Source of the DNA: Hysterangium stoloniferum
Lineage: Eukaryota; Basidiomycota; Agaricomycetes; Hysterangiales; Hysterangiaceae
Direction: 5' to 3'
Assembly: GCA_015178975.1 (NCBI GenBank)
Contig: WHVD01000009.1
Span: 496,001 to 560,000 of the forward strand
Length of the DNA stretch: 64,000 bases
Under the pieces are notes generated by a model, which did not search any database, had not been told where the DNA came from, and saw only the letters and a list, made by a program, of their open reading frames with translations. Shown here piece after piece: positions 1 through 10,700 of the stretch. The number at the start of each line of letters is the position of its first letter. Position 1 is the first letter of the stretch. A program made the position numbers and the translations under genes.

Positions 1-663
1 ACCTGTCCCACACACCAGTCACTGGACCCTGCTCAGAAAACCTGACAGCTCTCTAACTGAGCCCTGTTCCTGTTATGGTTAAATGACCTGTCACATTTCA
101 GACTCCACTCCTGTCCCGTTCCCATTATGGTTTAACAACCTGTCACGATTCAGACTCCGCTCTGCTCCATTCCATTCCTAACACCAAGTTTGGTGTTTAC
201 TTATCTCGTTTCATGTTTGGTAGTTTAGTTTTCATTATTACTGGATTTGGTATGTTATACATTCCACAGTCTATATACATAGTCTGGCAGATGTTGTATA
301 TACAATCCAGTCAGAAAATCAGCTTAGGTTCTCCCCAGTAATCTCAAGTACATTTTCCACTCTAATCTCCTCTGAAACACACCACTTTACCTTGTTGGAG
401 CCCACAGGTTCCAACCCATCTATCACTTGACCTCCAACCTATCTATCTCAACCCCTCAACTTCTGTGGGATTCCCACAGTCGACTCCCCGACCTCTCAAC
501 CTATGAACCCCTCCCAAACTCCCCAGGATTCCCATCCACCCATCCGAAATTGGATGACATGATCTTGCGAAGGCACAGCCTATAAGCTGAAGCCAAGTCC
601 TACCAGCTTTCCAATGGGTTTCTCTGGAAACCCTCCAATAAGCTCCATGCATGACTCTTAACA
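1..663 (+). mobile_element. LTR family A (Gypsy-type), cut by window edge
   Basis: Right part of a long terminal repeat that recurs at about 1448-2202 (reverse), 38930-39304 (reverse), 48842-50980 and 54396-55099. It ends in CTTAACA at 663. It carries the sequence block shared by several LTR families, with its core at 581-600. No coding capacity. Its left end lies outside the window, so it cannot be told whether this is a solo LTR or the end of a full element. Confidence 0.75.
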
Positions 664-1000
664 ACTGTCCCCAGCACCACAATACTTGGTTTACTGTAGA
701 TTACCCTTTTAATCATTCCATTCTGCTCCCACCTCAATGCTTTCTAATCATCTGCACTATGTGTACACATTATTTGTCACCTCACCACTGGGCACAGTGG
801 GACGAGCAGCATCAATGAAGGGAGGAAGCAGAGAAAAAGGCCAAAGAGGCTGAGGAGGACTTGGAGATGGAATATTGGGTGGCACTGGTTGCAGAAAAGA
901 GGCTGAGGAGCAGAGGAAAAAACATGAGGAGGAGGCTGCACGGGTTGCTGTGGAACAAGCTAAAGCAGCCACAAAGAGAGCTGCCCAGGTGGGTATTCTG
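664..1000 (+). other. Relic of an element-encoded coiled-coil region
   Basis: Directly after the family A LTR, about 790-990 reads on the plus strand as a Glu/Lys/Ala/Arg-rich coil and ends in a CAG/GTGGGT that resembles an exon-intron edge. The same kind of charged coil is encoded antisense to pol beside the LTR of the young Gypsy at 56318-56689. I read this as the decayed counterpart in an older family A element. Similarity was judged by eye. No complete gene is present. Confidence 0.4.
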
Positions 1001-1152
1001 GTGACTGGTACATGAGATAACAATGGTTGGGCAAGGACAGGTCTAACATCCAGGTTCTGGCAGGTATTCCAGTAAACCGATAACTGATGCATGTAGGGTG
1101 CAGGTGCATATAGAGTAGTGCCCAGAGTCCGGTGGGTTTGCCGGTCATAACA
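1001..1152 (-). mobile_element. LTR family A fragment, reverse orientation
   Basis: Start of a family A LTR in reverse orientation. The terminus reads TGTTATGACC on the minus strand and ends at 1152, matching the start of the copy at 48842. It is a fragment only, abutting a family C2 piece. Confidence 0.55.
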
Positions 1153-1308
1153 GAAGCCAAGTCCATCTGTACTCTGGTAATATTCCGATACTCCCATTCC
1201 TAATCCCCAGAAACTCCTGGATTAATTCATCAAAACTCTGTGGACATATTTCTGGGAAGTGTCTGGAATATCCACCAGAAAATCTGCCCCAAGATCCAGA
1301 TCTTAACA
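1153..1308 (+). mobile_element. LTR family C2 fragment
   Basis: Matches the reverse complement of the first part of the C2 LTRs at 2785 and 25710 and ends in CTTAACA at 1308. It begins inside the shared LTR block (GAAGCCAAGTCC). No other content. Confidence 0.5.
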
Positions 1309-1330
1309 TATCCCTATGGAACACTGAAGC

Positions 1331-2602
1331 TGTTATGTAAGTACCATATCAGAAACTTATTCCAGAAACTATCAGGAATTAGCTGTGAATTTGGATACTT
1401 CAAGGTAGGGGTCAGGACTTGGCTTCAGCTTATGCACATGTGCTGCATGTTAGGGTGCATATATGGAGGATTTCCAGAGAAACCCACGGGAAATCTGGTA
1501 GGACTTGGCTTCAGCTTATAGGCTGTGCCCTCACAAGATCGTCTTGTCCAATTTCAAACAGGCAGATGGGAATCCCAGGGAGTCTGGGTGGGGTTCATGG
1601 GTCAGAGCCCATGGGCTCCAATGAGTAAGAGTGGTGTGTTTCAAAGAGGAATTTAGAGCAGAAAATATACTAAGATTACTGGGGGGAATCTAAGCTGATT
1701 TTCTGACTGGATTGTATGTACAACATCTGCCAGACTATATAGACTGTGGAATGAATGTCATACCAAATCCAGTAATAATGAAAACTAAACTAGCAAACAT
1801 AAAATGAGATAAATAAACACCAAACTTGGTGTTAGGAATGGAACAGAGTGGAGTGGAGTCTGAATCGTGACAGGTCATAAAACCATAATGGGAATGGGGT
1901 GGGAGCAAAGTCTGAATCGTGACAGGTCATTTGACTATAATGGGAATGGGGCTCAGTTAGAGGGCTGACAAGTTTTCTGAGTGGGGTCCAGTCACTGATA
2001 CATGGGACAGGGTCAGAGATAGACAGGGACGGAGTCTGGCAGGTATTCCGGTGACTGATACATGAAGTAATGAAGGTCGAATGTGGACAGGTCTGACGTA
2101 CAGAGTCCAGCAAGTTTTCCAGTAAACTGACAATTGGTGCATATAGGGTGTGGGTGCATATAAGTTAGTGCCCGGAGTCTGGTGGGAATTCCAGCTGTAA
2201 CACTGCACCCCTACACAAATGCTCACATGTCCTTAATTTCAGAGGGTCTGTTTACACTGGAGGGCTTATGGATATTCAGAGTTCTGAAGAGCTCTGAATA
2301 TCAACTATACAGAAAGAGAAGAGGAATAAGCTAACTAAGTTGATATCAGATCTGAGGTGTAAGTACAAATGTGTGGACTAATATAGGCTTTTTTGTAATT
2401 GTACTACAAACTGAGATCACAATAAGGCAGATTAGGATAGGGTTTTGAATTGGGAACATAATAAGCAAATGAATGAATACTTGTCAACAGACAAGTTACC
2501 AAATATGGAACAAGGACAAAGTTTGGATGTCCAGGAATTGATAGGTTTCCAGAGGTGGGAATTATATTGGAATATTGAAGTATCTGGGAATGGATCATAA
2601 CA
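1331..2602 (-). mobile_element. Solo LTR family C (reverse), interrupted by LTR A
   Basis: Old copy of the LTR that flanks the young Gypsy at 55550-63081, in reverse orientation. It starts TGTTATG and ends CATAACA. The flanks are GAAGC on the left and GGAGC on the right, a likely decayed 5-bp target duplication. The shared block core lies at 1414-1433. A family A LTR sits inside it (1448-2202). No internal coding region remains, so this is a solo LTR left by recombination. Confidence 0.65.
1448..2202 (-). mobile_element. Solo LTR family A nested in LTR C
   Basis: A 755-bp LTR in reverse orientation, TGTTAGG to TGTAACA, flanked by a perfect 5-bp duplication CTGCA (1443-1447 and 2203-2207). 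The target lies just beside the shared block of the host LTR C. Its own copy of the block has its core at 1501-1520. The two CTGCA copies and the continuity of LTR C on both sides show that A inserted after C. Confidence 0.8.
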
Positions 2603-2784
2603 GGAGCCCATCCTCTTTATCCCTAGAAACTTACTTTTTGGACTCTAACAACAGCATGGATTGGTAGGCCAGATAGTTCTGGTTAAGTTTCTGAACCAAA
2701 TAAATTTAAATTATATTAACTATGTATATTTGAAAGGTCACATATACAAGAGAATACATCCTATCCCAGAGATTAGGTCATAAC
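2603..2784. other. Short LTR F remnant and unassigned sequence
   Basis: About 2606-2650 matches the end of the LTR F copy near 25207-25255 (GAGCCCATCCTCTT to CTCTAACA). The remaining AT-rich stretch has no recognisable feature. Confidence 0.35.
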
Positions 2785-3775
2785 TGTTAAGTTCTTGATC
2801 TCAGGGTGGAATTTCTGGTGGATATTCTGGACACTTCCTGGAAATATGTCCACAGAGTTTCTGGGTATTAGTTTGGGGAGTATTGGAATATTACCAGAGT
2901 ACAGGTTGGGCTTGGCTTCAGCTTACATATGTGCTGCACCTTCATGCACTTACTTGGGTGTCCATATTTCAGAGGGCAGATATATACCAGAGTGTTTATG
3001 GATACTCAGAGTTCCAGATGTTTGGAGTTTGGAGAGTTCTGGATATAAAGTGTACAGAAAGACAGAAAGGATAAGAAACTAAGTCAAGATTAAAACTGGA
3101 GTGTAAGTACCTGACTATGGAAGACCATATAGTCATTCCAATAATTGTACTACATATTTAGGAGTATAATAAAACCTATTTGGAACTGTTTCCAAACTAA
3201 GTATACAATAGCAAGTCAGATAAATGAGGATACAAGGATGGGGACAGATCATAGAATAAGTGCAAGAACAATAAACAAATGAATAAACATCTGTCAACCA
3301 GTCAGTTACCAAATATCCAGAAATGGATCTTAACATTATAATGACTAAGTGTGCATATTTCCAGGAAAGCCACAGGTTCCAGGCAAGTCAGAATATTGGC
3401 ATAGAAAGGGGTTGATGAGGATGATCTGGTAAAGGTTGGGCCACAGACCAAAGTATCTAGAACAAATGTGGGGAGTCTGGCCAGAGTCCAGGTCAGGAAA
3501 TGACCAAGGACACTTGGAGATACTAGCTGGGGAAGGGTGGAGTATGACAGGTTCTGGGTCATAACAGGAGGTGTCTAGTCAAGGGCAGAATACCAGAATG
3601 GGATTTGAGTTGAAGGGTACTTGAGGATGAAGGTTGGGTTCTGGTGGATTCCAGATCTTGATACTAGTCTGGAAGATGGTTTGGAACCTGATATAATATC
3701 CAGGAAATACTCTGTGGAGTCTCTGGGAATGGATCTTCACAATAACCCAAATAATCTTGTTTAACCATGACATTT
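2785..3775 (-). mobile_element. LTR family C2 plus end of a Gypsy body (reverse)
   Basis: An LTR at 2785-3566 (TGTTAAG to CATAACA) is followed by a purine-rich AGGAGG tract and about 200 bp that recur after the C2 LTR at 25710-26508. In reverse orientation this is the 3' end of a Gypsy element: the last part of the body, polypurine tract and 3' LTR. The shared block core is at 2908-2927. The body is lost beyond 3775. An old, broken fragment. Confidence 0.6.
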
Positions 3776-4227
3776 GTACACACTTTGAAAAGGCACACTT
3801 GTCTTAAAGATAATATTTTGGGATAATGAAATATATACTCATAGAATATGTAGTCATAGCCAGAAGGAATAGTCTCACTTAAAAATGTAAGGTTTTTTAG
3901 TAAAATTTTGTCTATTCAAGAAGTTGTGACCATCCTTCTAATAAAATTCAACAGCAAACTAGGGCTGTGTAAGCATACTTCTCACTTAATATGCTTGATT
4001 TACCTGCAAGATACTCCCACCTGAATCAAAGAGCAAGCTATAAAAAAGAAGAAACCATCTAAGAGAAGTGATCAAAGCAAGAAATTCTCAAAATTCCTAC
4101 AAAAGTGCAGAATAACTGGAAAGACAAAATCCCCAATAACAATGAATAGAGAGGCTAATAAGAGTTTCAACCAAAGATATAATGTGGTTTGGGTTTGGGT
4201 CAGGAATTGCAGAGGTTGACTGTAGAG
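3776..4227. other. Unassigned AT-rich sequence
   Basis: No supported gene, RNA or clear repeat seen. Open frames are short and compositionally random. Confidence 0.5.
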
Positions 4228-4971
4228 TGTTAAGAACTGAAAACTGACTAATGTCAGTAGGCTGATGGGGACCAATCGGAAGGACTTGGCTTCAGCTTAT
4301 GTGCTGTGCCCCCGCAGTTATCCATCGGGTGTCCTTAAATTTCGGGCAGGCGAAGACTAGTCCTAACGAATACCTCTCGGCAAAACTACCAATCGGAAAT
4401 GAAGGATAAGTCGAGTGTCGGGCCAAGGGGTCGGGGACCGAGAGTGGGCGAGCGCACGTAAAGGTGGGTAGTGGAGTACTTAGTATGAGACTTCTGGAGG
4501 CGTAAGAGGGTATTCTGAGTCGATATTCTGATTGCCTAGTAACTACAACTACAACTGATTCATATACAAGTATTCGGCATCTAGAAGATACTAACTAGGA
4601 GAAGAGTGGAAAACGGTATTGACAAATAAGCTTGACTAGGAATGGGAAGGTTACAATTAGTTCGGAGGCTGTGCATTAACCAAGAGTGGGATTACGAGAA
4701 AAGGAAAAAGTCCGAGAGTTACAAGTATATATAGACATGTGTGAAACATAGAGTAGAACAGATCATCATAATAAAAAAGGGATGTATCAGAGTTTAACCA
4801 GATAGTACGAGTATATTTTGACAGGGGCGTAAACAGAGTTTGATCACCGCAAAAGCATACATCAGTGTCAGGGAACTGACAGCTTCCGATGTGAGGACTT
4901 GAGCGATGACTTGAATCGTCAATAGGTGGCAATAACCTTGGGGACTGTCAGGTTGCGACACAGTTGTAACA
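4228..4971 (-). mobile_element. Solo LTR family D (reverse)
   Basis: A 744-bp LTR, TGTTAAGAACTG to GTTGTAACA, flanked by a perfect 5-bp duplication TAGAG (4223-4227, 4972-4976). It matches, in reverse, the copy at 43333-44051. CpG-rich compared with its surroundings, hence probably fairly young. The shared block core is at 4282-4301. Confidence 0.85.
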
Positions 4972-4976
4972 TAGAG

Positions 4977-5680
4977 GCTCAAAAAGATTTCAAACTCCGA
5001 CCTTGAATCCCGCAGCAGTGCACGGAATTTCGCAGCATGGGTGCCGCATCGTGAAATTGCTGCAAACATAAATGTTGACTTCAACTACAGAATTATCATA
5101 TTTTGAGGTAATACCCAAAATCCCACTGTAAATGGTATATACTATTAGAAATAGGGCTATTTCACTATTTTAAACATGAAAACTTAGTCTCAAAGTGACT
5201 TAATAGAGAGTAATAAATTCAGGTAAGCAAGCGGCAAGGACTCATACATTAGTAAGCGGGTTGCTAGGTATAGATGATACTTGTATTATAGTCCTCATCC
5301 GTTTACAACGAGTTAATCGTCACCTACTTAGACAAACGGAAAGTTATACAGTCTAGGAACAGCACTACCGAAAATTTAACACTTAATAGGTCCCCAAATA
5401 CATACAATAATGTATGATAAAAAATAGATGGAAAATTATATGTATTTAATGCTAGTTAAATGTGTTTTGATGTTCTAAGGGCATTTCGAGGTGTCGCGAC
5501 TGCGCCCATGGCCGGTGTCACGTGTAGATGCCGCAGTGACACAGCATTGCGCGGCACAGCAGTGTACAATTCAGGAGACTTAAAGATAGTACCAGTCCTT
5601 TACCTTCGGACAAGTACTCTCAAAGACCCCTTAGCTCCACGAGTTCAATATCCAACACTCTTGAACCACTTAGTGAAGAT
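4977..5680. other. Intergenic, upstream of the DUF7330 gene
   Basis: No gene seen. The last 200 bp should contain the promoter of the gene starting at 5681, but no convincing TATA or operator motif can be assigned by eye. Confidence 0.4.
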
Positions 5681-6598
5681 ATGACTGTAATAATAGACAA
5701 GCAGGAAGAAGCAGGCGGAGTCCTTCCTCCTGCATACGAAGACAGCATGGACGCTCCTTCCACCCAGGGTGGATCAGACTTGCCCCCAGATTTCAGTCAG
5801 ACTTCATCCTCCACGGGTCAATATGGATCAGATTTGCCCCCGGATTTCAATCAGGCTTCGGCTTCGTCTTCCACGGCTCCTCCGCCACCAAGCACTCCTC
5901 TCGTACCACCAACCAATTTTTTAACTATTGAGCGGGTCGATCACGCTATCAAAGGGACTTATTCCATAGATCCAACAATGCCCTGTCCTCCCGGGATAAA
6001 GCCTTCTGTTGGGGCGGACGGAAAGGAGCTGCACATGCGTTTAGCGTCGAAGAATGGATCCGTCGATGCTGTTGTAGAAATTATTCGTGCTCCAGACGCC
6101 AAGGGGCCAGCAAGACTCGACGTCGATTCCAAAAACGGCGCTATTAATGTTAAAGTTGTCAGTCATATCTATTTCAATGCAGAATCTGGATGGGATTGAT
6201 CTAATCTGCCTTATTCCTAGTATGATGGCCAGCAGAATCATTTCCGCCTCCGCGCTGCCTCCAACAACGGCTCTGTCAGAGTCCATATCCCCTCTACGTT
6301 CATTGGAACGATCTCTACTGTAATGAAAAATGGTGGCCTTCACTTCAGCGCTGCTGTGCAAGCACGTCTTACAACTTTTTCGGAACGCAATGGCGAGGGC
6401 CGATTTTTCATTGGAGATTATGTTGAGTCAGGCTACGATACTGATGAGACGTGGCTCATGGATCATCTTCATATCGACGCTCACAACGGAAATGTAAAGA
6501 TCAAGTTTAATGATGAGGACGATGTTGGGGCAGATAGCTCGAAGGGAAAGGGAGGCGCAAATGGTAAGGGTTTTTTCAATAGGATTTTTGGGTCGTAA
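5681..6598 (+). CDS. DUF7330-type protein, two exons
   Basis: Two exons, 5681-6157 and 6221-6598, separated by a 63-nt GT-AG intron at a codon boundary, give 284 residues. The N-terminal third is a disordered Pro/Ser/Thr/Gln-rich tail beginning with a PPAYE motif and containing two near-copies of a GSDLPPDF segment. From about residue 82 it becomes a beta-rich domain with repeated N/D-G turns (KNGSVD, KNGAIN, NNGSVR, HNGNVK), the pattern of the DUF7330 domain common in basidiomycetes. No signal peptide or membrane segment is seen. Molecular function is unknown for the family. The start is chosen because the frame opens with a family-typical N-terminus. Family assignment rests on recalled pattern, not a search. 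Confidence 0.8.
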
Positions 6599-9525
6599 TG
6601 CGTTCATGTGAGAAGCAGATGCTGTACAATTTCCAATGTAACAGAAGACATTGAGATCAGAAGGGCATGTATATTCAAGCAGGATTTCGAAATTATAATT
6701 TGAGTTCTATAAGTGAGAGATTATAGACTGATATACGGAAGTTGTGCGCAAGATTCAACGACTACACGTTTATGGCCATCGATCAGGAATGATTGGTGCT
6801 ATTCGTGAGGCTTGGTAGTGTGGAGACGATCAAGAGCGTCCCGATCTGGGGTGCATCTATACAGCGCTTCACCAATTTGGATTTTGATACATTGTCCAAA
6901 ATTTTGATGATGGGAATAATGAGTCAAAGGATCACGTTAATTGTCCTGATTGTGGTGAAGATAAAGTCGACCAATAGTCTTCACGGTCACCTGCGGTATC
7001 AATCCGCCTCTGGAACATGGGCCTTCCGAGAACCTCTTCCTTATCAGTCCCTTTTCACGATGTAATTCAAGGGCTAATCATCGAAGTCCGTAAAGATTTT
7101 CGGGCTTACAAGCGCTCATCGCAATTCCATTGCAATAACGCCGACTGGACCAAATAGTTAACTATCTTCAAGTTCGCCGTGCATCAGTAAGGCCAAGGAT
7201 GCTAGTAGCGAAGAAGCAATATGTTTGTATGATTGGCAGGCTGTGGGGGAGAATGCAACGTGTATATGTCTGAATGCTGTAACGTTTAATGCTGCTGGCT
7301 TCGTTAGCAAAATGGCTGCCAATCCGGGAGGCTCTGCAGACGGAAGGGCCTGGAACGCTGGAAGAAGGTGGTGGCGCGAAAAACTAATTCCCTGAAGCTG
7401 CCGTAGCCCGTTGAGCTCACCGACGTTGGTAACGCAGCTTTGAATTCCTAAGACAGTTCTGGGCATGGGAGAGATAAGGGAGTGTTTTGTCAGGCATTAA
7501 CTGTTGGTGACAACGTTCGCAGGCTGTAATGTGTATTTATGTCAGCCCCGAGAGACCACAAAGACCACAAATTTATGGGAAACTGACATGCCTGACAAGT
7601 TATTCACCTAAGACATTCACCTTGACGTAAAGGTGCCAAGGCAAGCACACTCCTGTCTCCATGTCACAAGCGTAGGATTGCTCAGGTGTATAATGAACCT
7701 TCCAATGCCTTTCATATGCGTGGTGGATCTTGTGTTGCAATATGGTCGCTCCCTCAACTCGAAAAGATGATCATCAATTTTACCGACTCCCGATACTCCC
7801 AAATGTGCTTGCTGTCGACCAGTCGTGCTAATTCTCTCTTCTTGTGCCCGCTAGCATTAGATTGAATTCGGGGAGTTAAATGGCAATGTCCATTGCTGTG
7901 CATTTCTCCTAAATAGGGCCATTTTTGGCCGGTGTGAAAAATGGCTAGCCACTCCTTGTTTCGTAGAGGCTTTACCTAGAGCGCACTCAATATGTTCCCC
8001 TGGAGAACAATGCGCTTCATAACCCCGCCGCTCTAAGTACCATATCGCGTGGTCCTCACGTACGTGTGATATTGTGGTAAGTTTACTAGAATACGATTGT
8101 CAGCCACCATGGTAACAGAAAATACAAGAATACACTGCCTTGCACCAGGGATCAAACCAACCATTGGGAAGACCATATAGCACCGCTGTGATGACATTCA
8201 AGAATGCAAAGTTCGTTACATTATATCTTGCCAACTGCTTCACCTGAGAGAACAGGATTGTGTACCGATGAAGGCGTACGACAAGGAGGGGTGATGTACG
8301 AGAAGGAAGCAGAGATGTGCGATAAAAAGAGAATGATGTGCGACAAACTGGGAATGGCGCGCAGCAAGAACGGGATGATGAACAACAAGAATGGGATGAT
8401 GAACAACAAGGAGGTGATGATGAGCAACGAAGAGGACATTAGTAAACCTAAGAACTCGTCGTTTGGTTTGTGATGGACACGTACTAGTAGTATCCAGACG
8501 CGGCAATAGCTTCCACGACTATAATTACGGTAAGGACACAGCGAGATATAGTGAGAAGTAAGCACTGACAAACTTTGCACAAAAGATAGAGAGAATGTGC
8601 CTGTAGACACCTTGTAGGTGACTTGTACCATAAATGTGAGCGTCAACCGTGTGCTCTTTAAATTTAAATAAACAAGGTTCCTTTGCGATTCTCCTTGTCG
8701 TCTGCGTCATGGGACTGACTGACAGGTTATAAATGACGATAGTCAGCAACTTCACAGAAAGACTATTGTTATAGGTGGTCCGATGAGAGTAGATGGGTCC
8801 ACTACAAAAGGTCCGACGAACGTGTTTCCTCAAGTTGGTTCCTGTATTACACGTATAAATCGTCACTGCCGACGAACGGGGGAACAAAACAAAAAATATT
8901 ATTGAGTGAGAGGGAGGAAATGCGGGAAAACCTGTGCGTCTATTGAGTTTGCTTCGGATGTTGCCAGCGCCATATTATCTCACAAGCTCGATCAATAGCC
9001 TAGGGGCCATTCTTGACTCGTCGTTCGCGCATCATCCATGTGGGGGCTGATTATATTATAACCTCCAGTAGGTAAAAGAGATTGTGTGACGGAAGCAAAG
9101 CGATACATAACTGAAGGCAAAGCGAGATTTAGCGAGATACTACGATGAAATGAAGTGCACCTATCAGAGCAGACACGTTCGTGACGACGACCGAAGGAAC
9201 CGGATAGAACCGGTAGAGATTATATGGCGAAAATTGCAGCGTAAATAAGAAAAAATATATCGATGGGGAGTAAATAAATGAAATGCATGATTTGTGTTGA
9301 AACATGTGAATATATATCATAACAGTTTGTGGTGCGATATCAATGAGTAAGTGGAAATTCCCGACGTTCGTAAGAATTGGAAATACACAATTCTTTGCCA
9401 ATGCCCAGGTGCGATTAACCGTAGGCAGAAGCAGAATATGAAATACGTTCAGGTAGATGAAGGCGCCTTATCATCCCTGTATCGTCGTTTAATTAATTGA
9501 CAGGTATGAACAGTGAGCATGCCAC
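6599..9525. other. Long intergenic stretch, no supported gene
   Basis: Holds several short open frames (6793-7065 plus, 7158-7466 minus, 8204-8473 plus, 9129-9401 minus) without a recognisable domain, start context or splice logic. At about 8310-8420 there is a small imperfect tandem repeat of 15-18 nt (GGGATGATGAACAACAAG-like units). About 9026-9500 is downstream of the Nudix gene. I see no RNA gene. Confidence 0.45.
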
Positions 9526-10077
9526 TCACGATTCCTTTGCGTTGTCACTTTCAAGAACGATATTCACCGCTTTCTCTACAACTTCCTTGTCGCTTGCAAA
9601 CGTCAACTGCTTCAATGCAGTCTTCACATCGACGAATTCGCTGGTGAAATACTTGCTAGCAGTCTGTCTCCCCTCCTGCTTGGGAGCACCCGTCCATTCT
9701 GCGATGTACCACCATGTAAATTTCACATTTGATGAAGAGACAGTGCGCATTGTTATTGCAAAAGGTTCTGTGGCATCCGGTACGAGAACTGGGTGGCTCT
9801 TTTCATGGGAGCCCGGAGGTGGAGCACGGGTCCACATACGAAGACCCCGCATCAATTGGCATGGGTAGCCAGTTTCTTCAAATGTTTCTCGGATTGCTGC
9901 TTCTTCTACGGATTCCCCTCGATCTTTGCGACCTCTTGCAAGGAGCCAATGTTTCTTAATTTCATGATAAAGAATGCAGACCTCAAGGTTCTCAGGTGTA
10001 CGACGAAATAATACGGCTCCTGCTGTAATAATAAAATCTGGCGACATTATTACCGTTGTAGGAAATGAAGGCGCCAT
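9526..10077 (-). CDS. Nudix hydrolase
   Basis: Single-exon gene of 183 residues. The Nudix box is complete at residues 49-71 with the spacing G-x5-E-x7-R-E-x2-E-E-x-G: Gly49, Glu55, Arg63, Glu64, Glu67, Glu68 and Gly70. These residues bind the divalent metal and hydrolyse a nucleoside-diphosphate-linked substrate. It is preceded by the usual strand (ITAGAVLFRR, residues 17-26). Substrate cannot be read from sequence; candidates include diadenosine polyphosphates, diphosphoinositols or NDP-sugars. No targeting signal, so probably cytosolic. A second in-frame Met at residue 11 could also be the start. It ends in a charged tail. Not linked functionally to its neighbours. Confidence 0.9.
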   Translation of the reverse strand: MAPSFPTTVIMSPDFIITAGAVLFRRTPENLEVCILYHEIKKHWLLARGRKDRGESVEEAAIRETFEETGYPCQLMRGLRMWTRAPPPGSHEKSHPVLVPDATEPFAITMRTVSSSNVKFTWWYIAEWTGAPKQEGRQTASKYFTSEFVDVKTALKQLTFASDKEVVEKAVNIVLESDNAKES

Positions 10078-10387
10078 AATTCGGTTCGAACAATTCCTGA
10101 GGTCGGAGGGTATTTAACGATCGTGAATGCCACTCAGGCTCCCGGAACCGGACCCACAGTCACGTGCACTCTAGAATTAGACCAATTTCGGTTTCGGTTT
10201 CCTGACTCACAGCGAAATTGTACGGATCTCGTACAATTATCTCTACCAAAGAAGTATGATCAGATTTGGGTTCTGAAAATGAGAATATGGTGAGAAGATG
10301 GGCTGGCGGAAGGTTGATTTCATCCTTAAAGAGAACTTCTCTCTATGCCAAATCCCAATTATTGTATGATATCAATCCGTTGATCTA
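10078..10387. other. Upstream region of the Nudix gene
   Basis: A 310-bp gap between two minus-strand reading frames, presumably holding the Nudix promoter. No specific motif is supported. Confidence 0.35.
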
Positions 10388-10570
10388 TCAGATTCCCTGA
10401 AATTTAGAGTCTTTTTTCTTTCGAAGGGTTTCCCATTGGAAGGATGCTTCATGATATTCATCTGGATATCGATCATGGAGTACGTTCGATTGACCAACAA
10501 TATATACCTCAAGCACAGGACATGTGAGAGCAAGACGACCACGAAATTTATTATAGTTATATGAAGCCAT
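10388..10570 (-). CDS. Possible small conserved-looking protein
   Basis: A 60-residue open frame starting MASYNYNKF, divergent from lipB with about 130 bp between the two starts. The composition (RGRLALTCPVLEVYIVG, then an acidic-aromatic stretch and a Lys-rich end) looks like coding sequence rather than chance, but I do not recognise a family. A TTTCAG just before the stop could be a splice acceptor, so the true gene may be longer. Treat as tentative. Confidence 0.3.
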   Translation of the reverse strand: MASYNYNKFRGRLALTCPVLEVYIVGQSNVLHDRYPDEYHEASFQWETLRKKKDSKFQGI

Positions 10571-10700
10571 TGATGGCCTGGGCCTGAGTACTATCCCCTG
10601 ACTTATGATTCGTGGGGGGCAGCGGACCGTGGTGCGCAGAGCGAGAAATGAATCCGAACTCCTGTCACGGAAGCAATTTCTGTGCCCACTTCGGCTAACC

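Noticed and set aside
7158-7466. 102-codon minus-strand frame
   Set aside because: No recognisable domain, start context or splice partner; the plus strand in the same place is equally plausible as chance.
8204-8646. Overlapping frames on both strands
   Set aside because: Explained by the short in-frame repeat GATGATGAACAACAAG; no domain on either strand.
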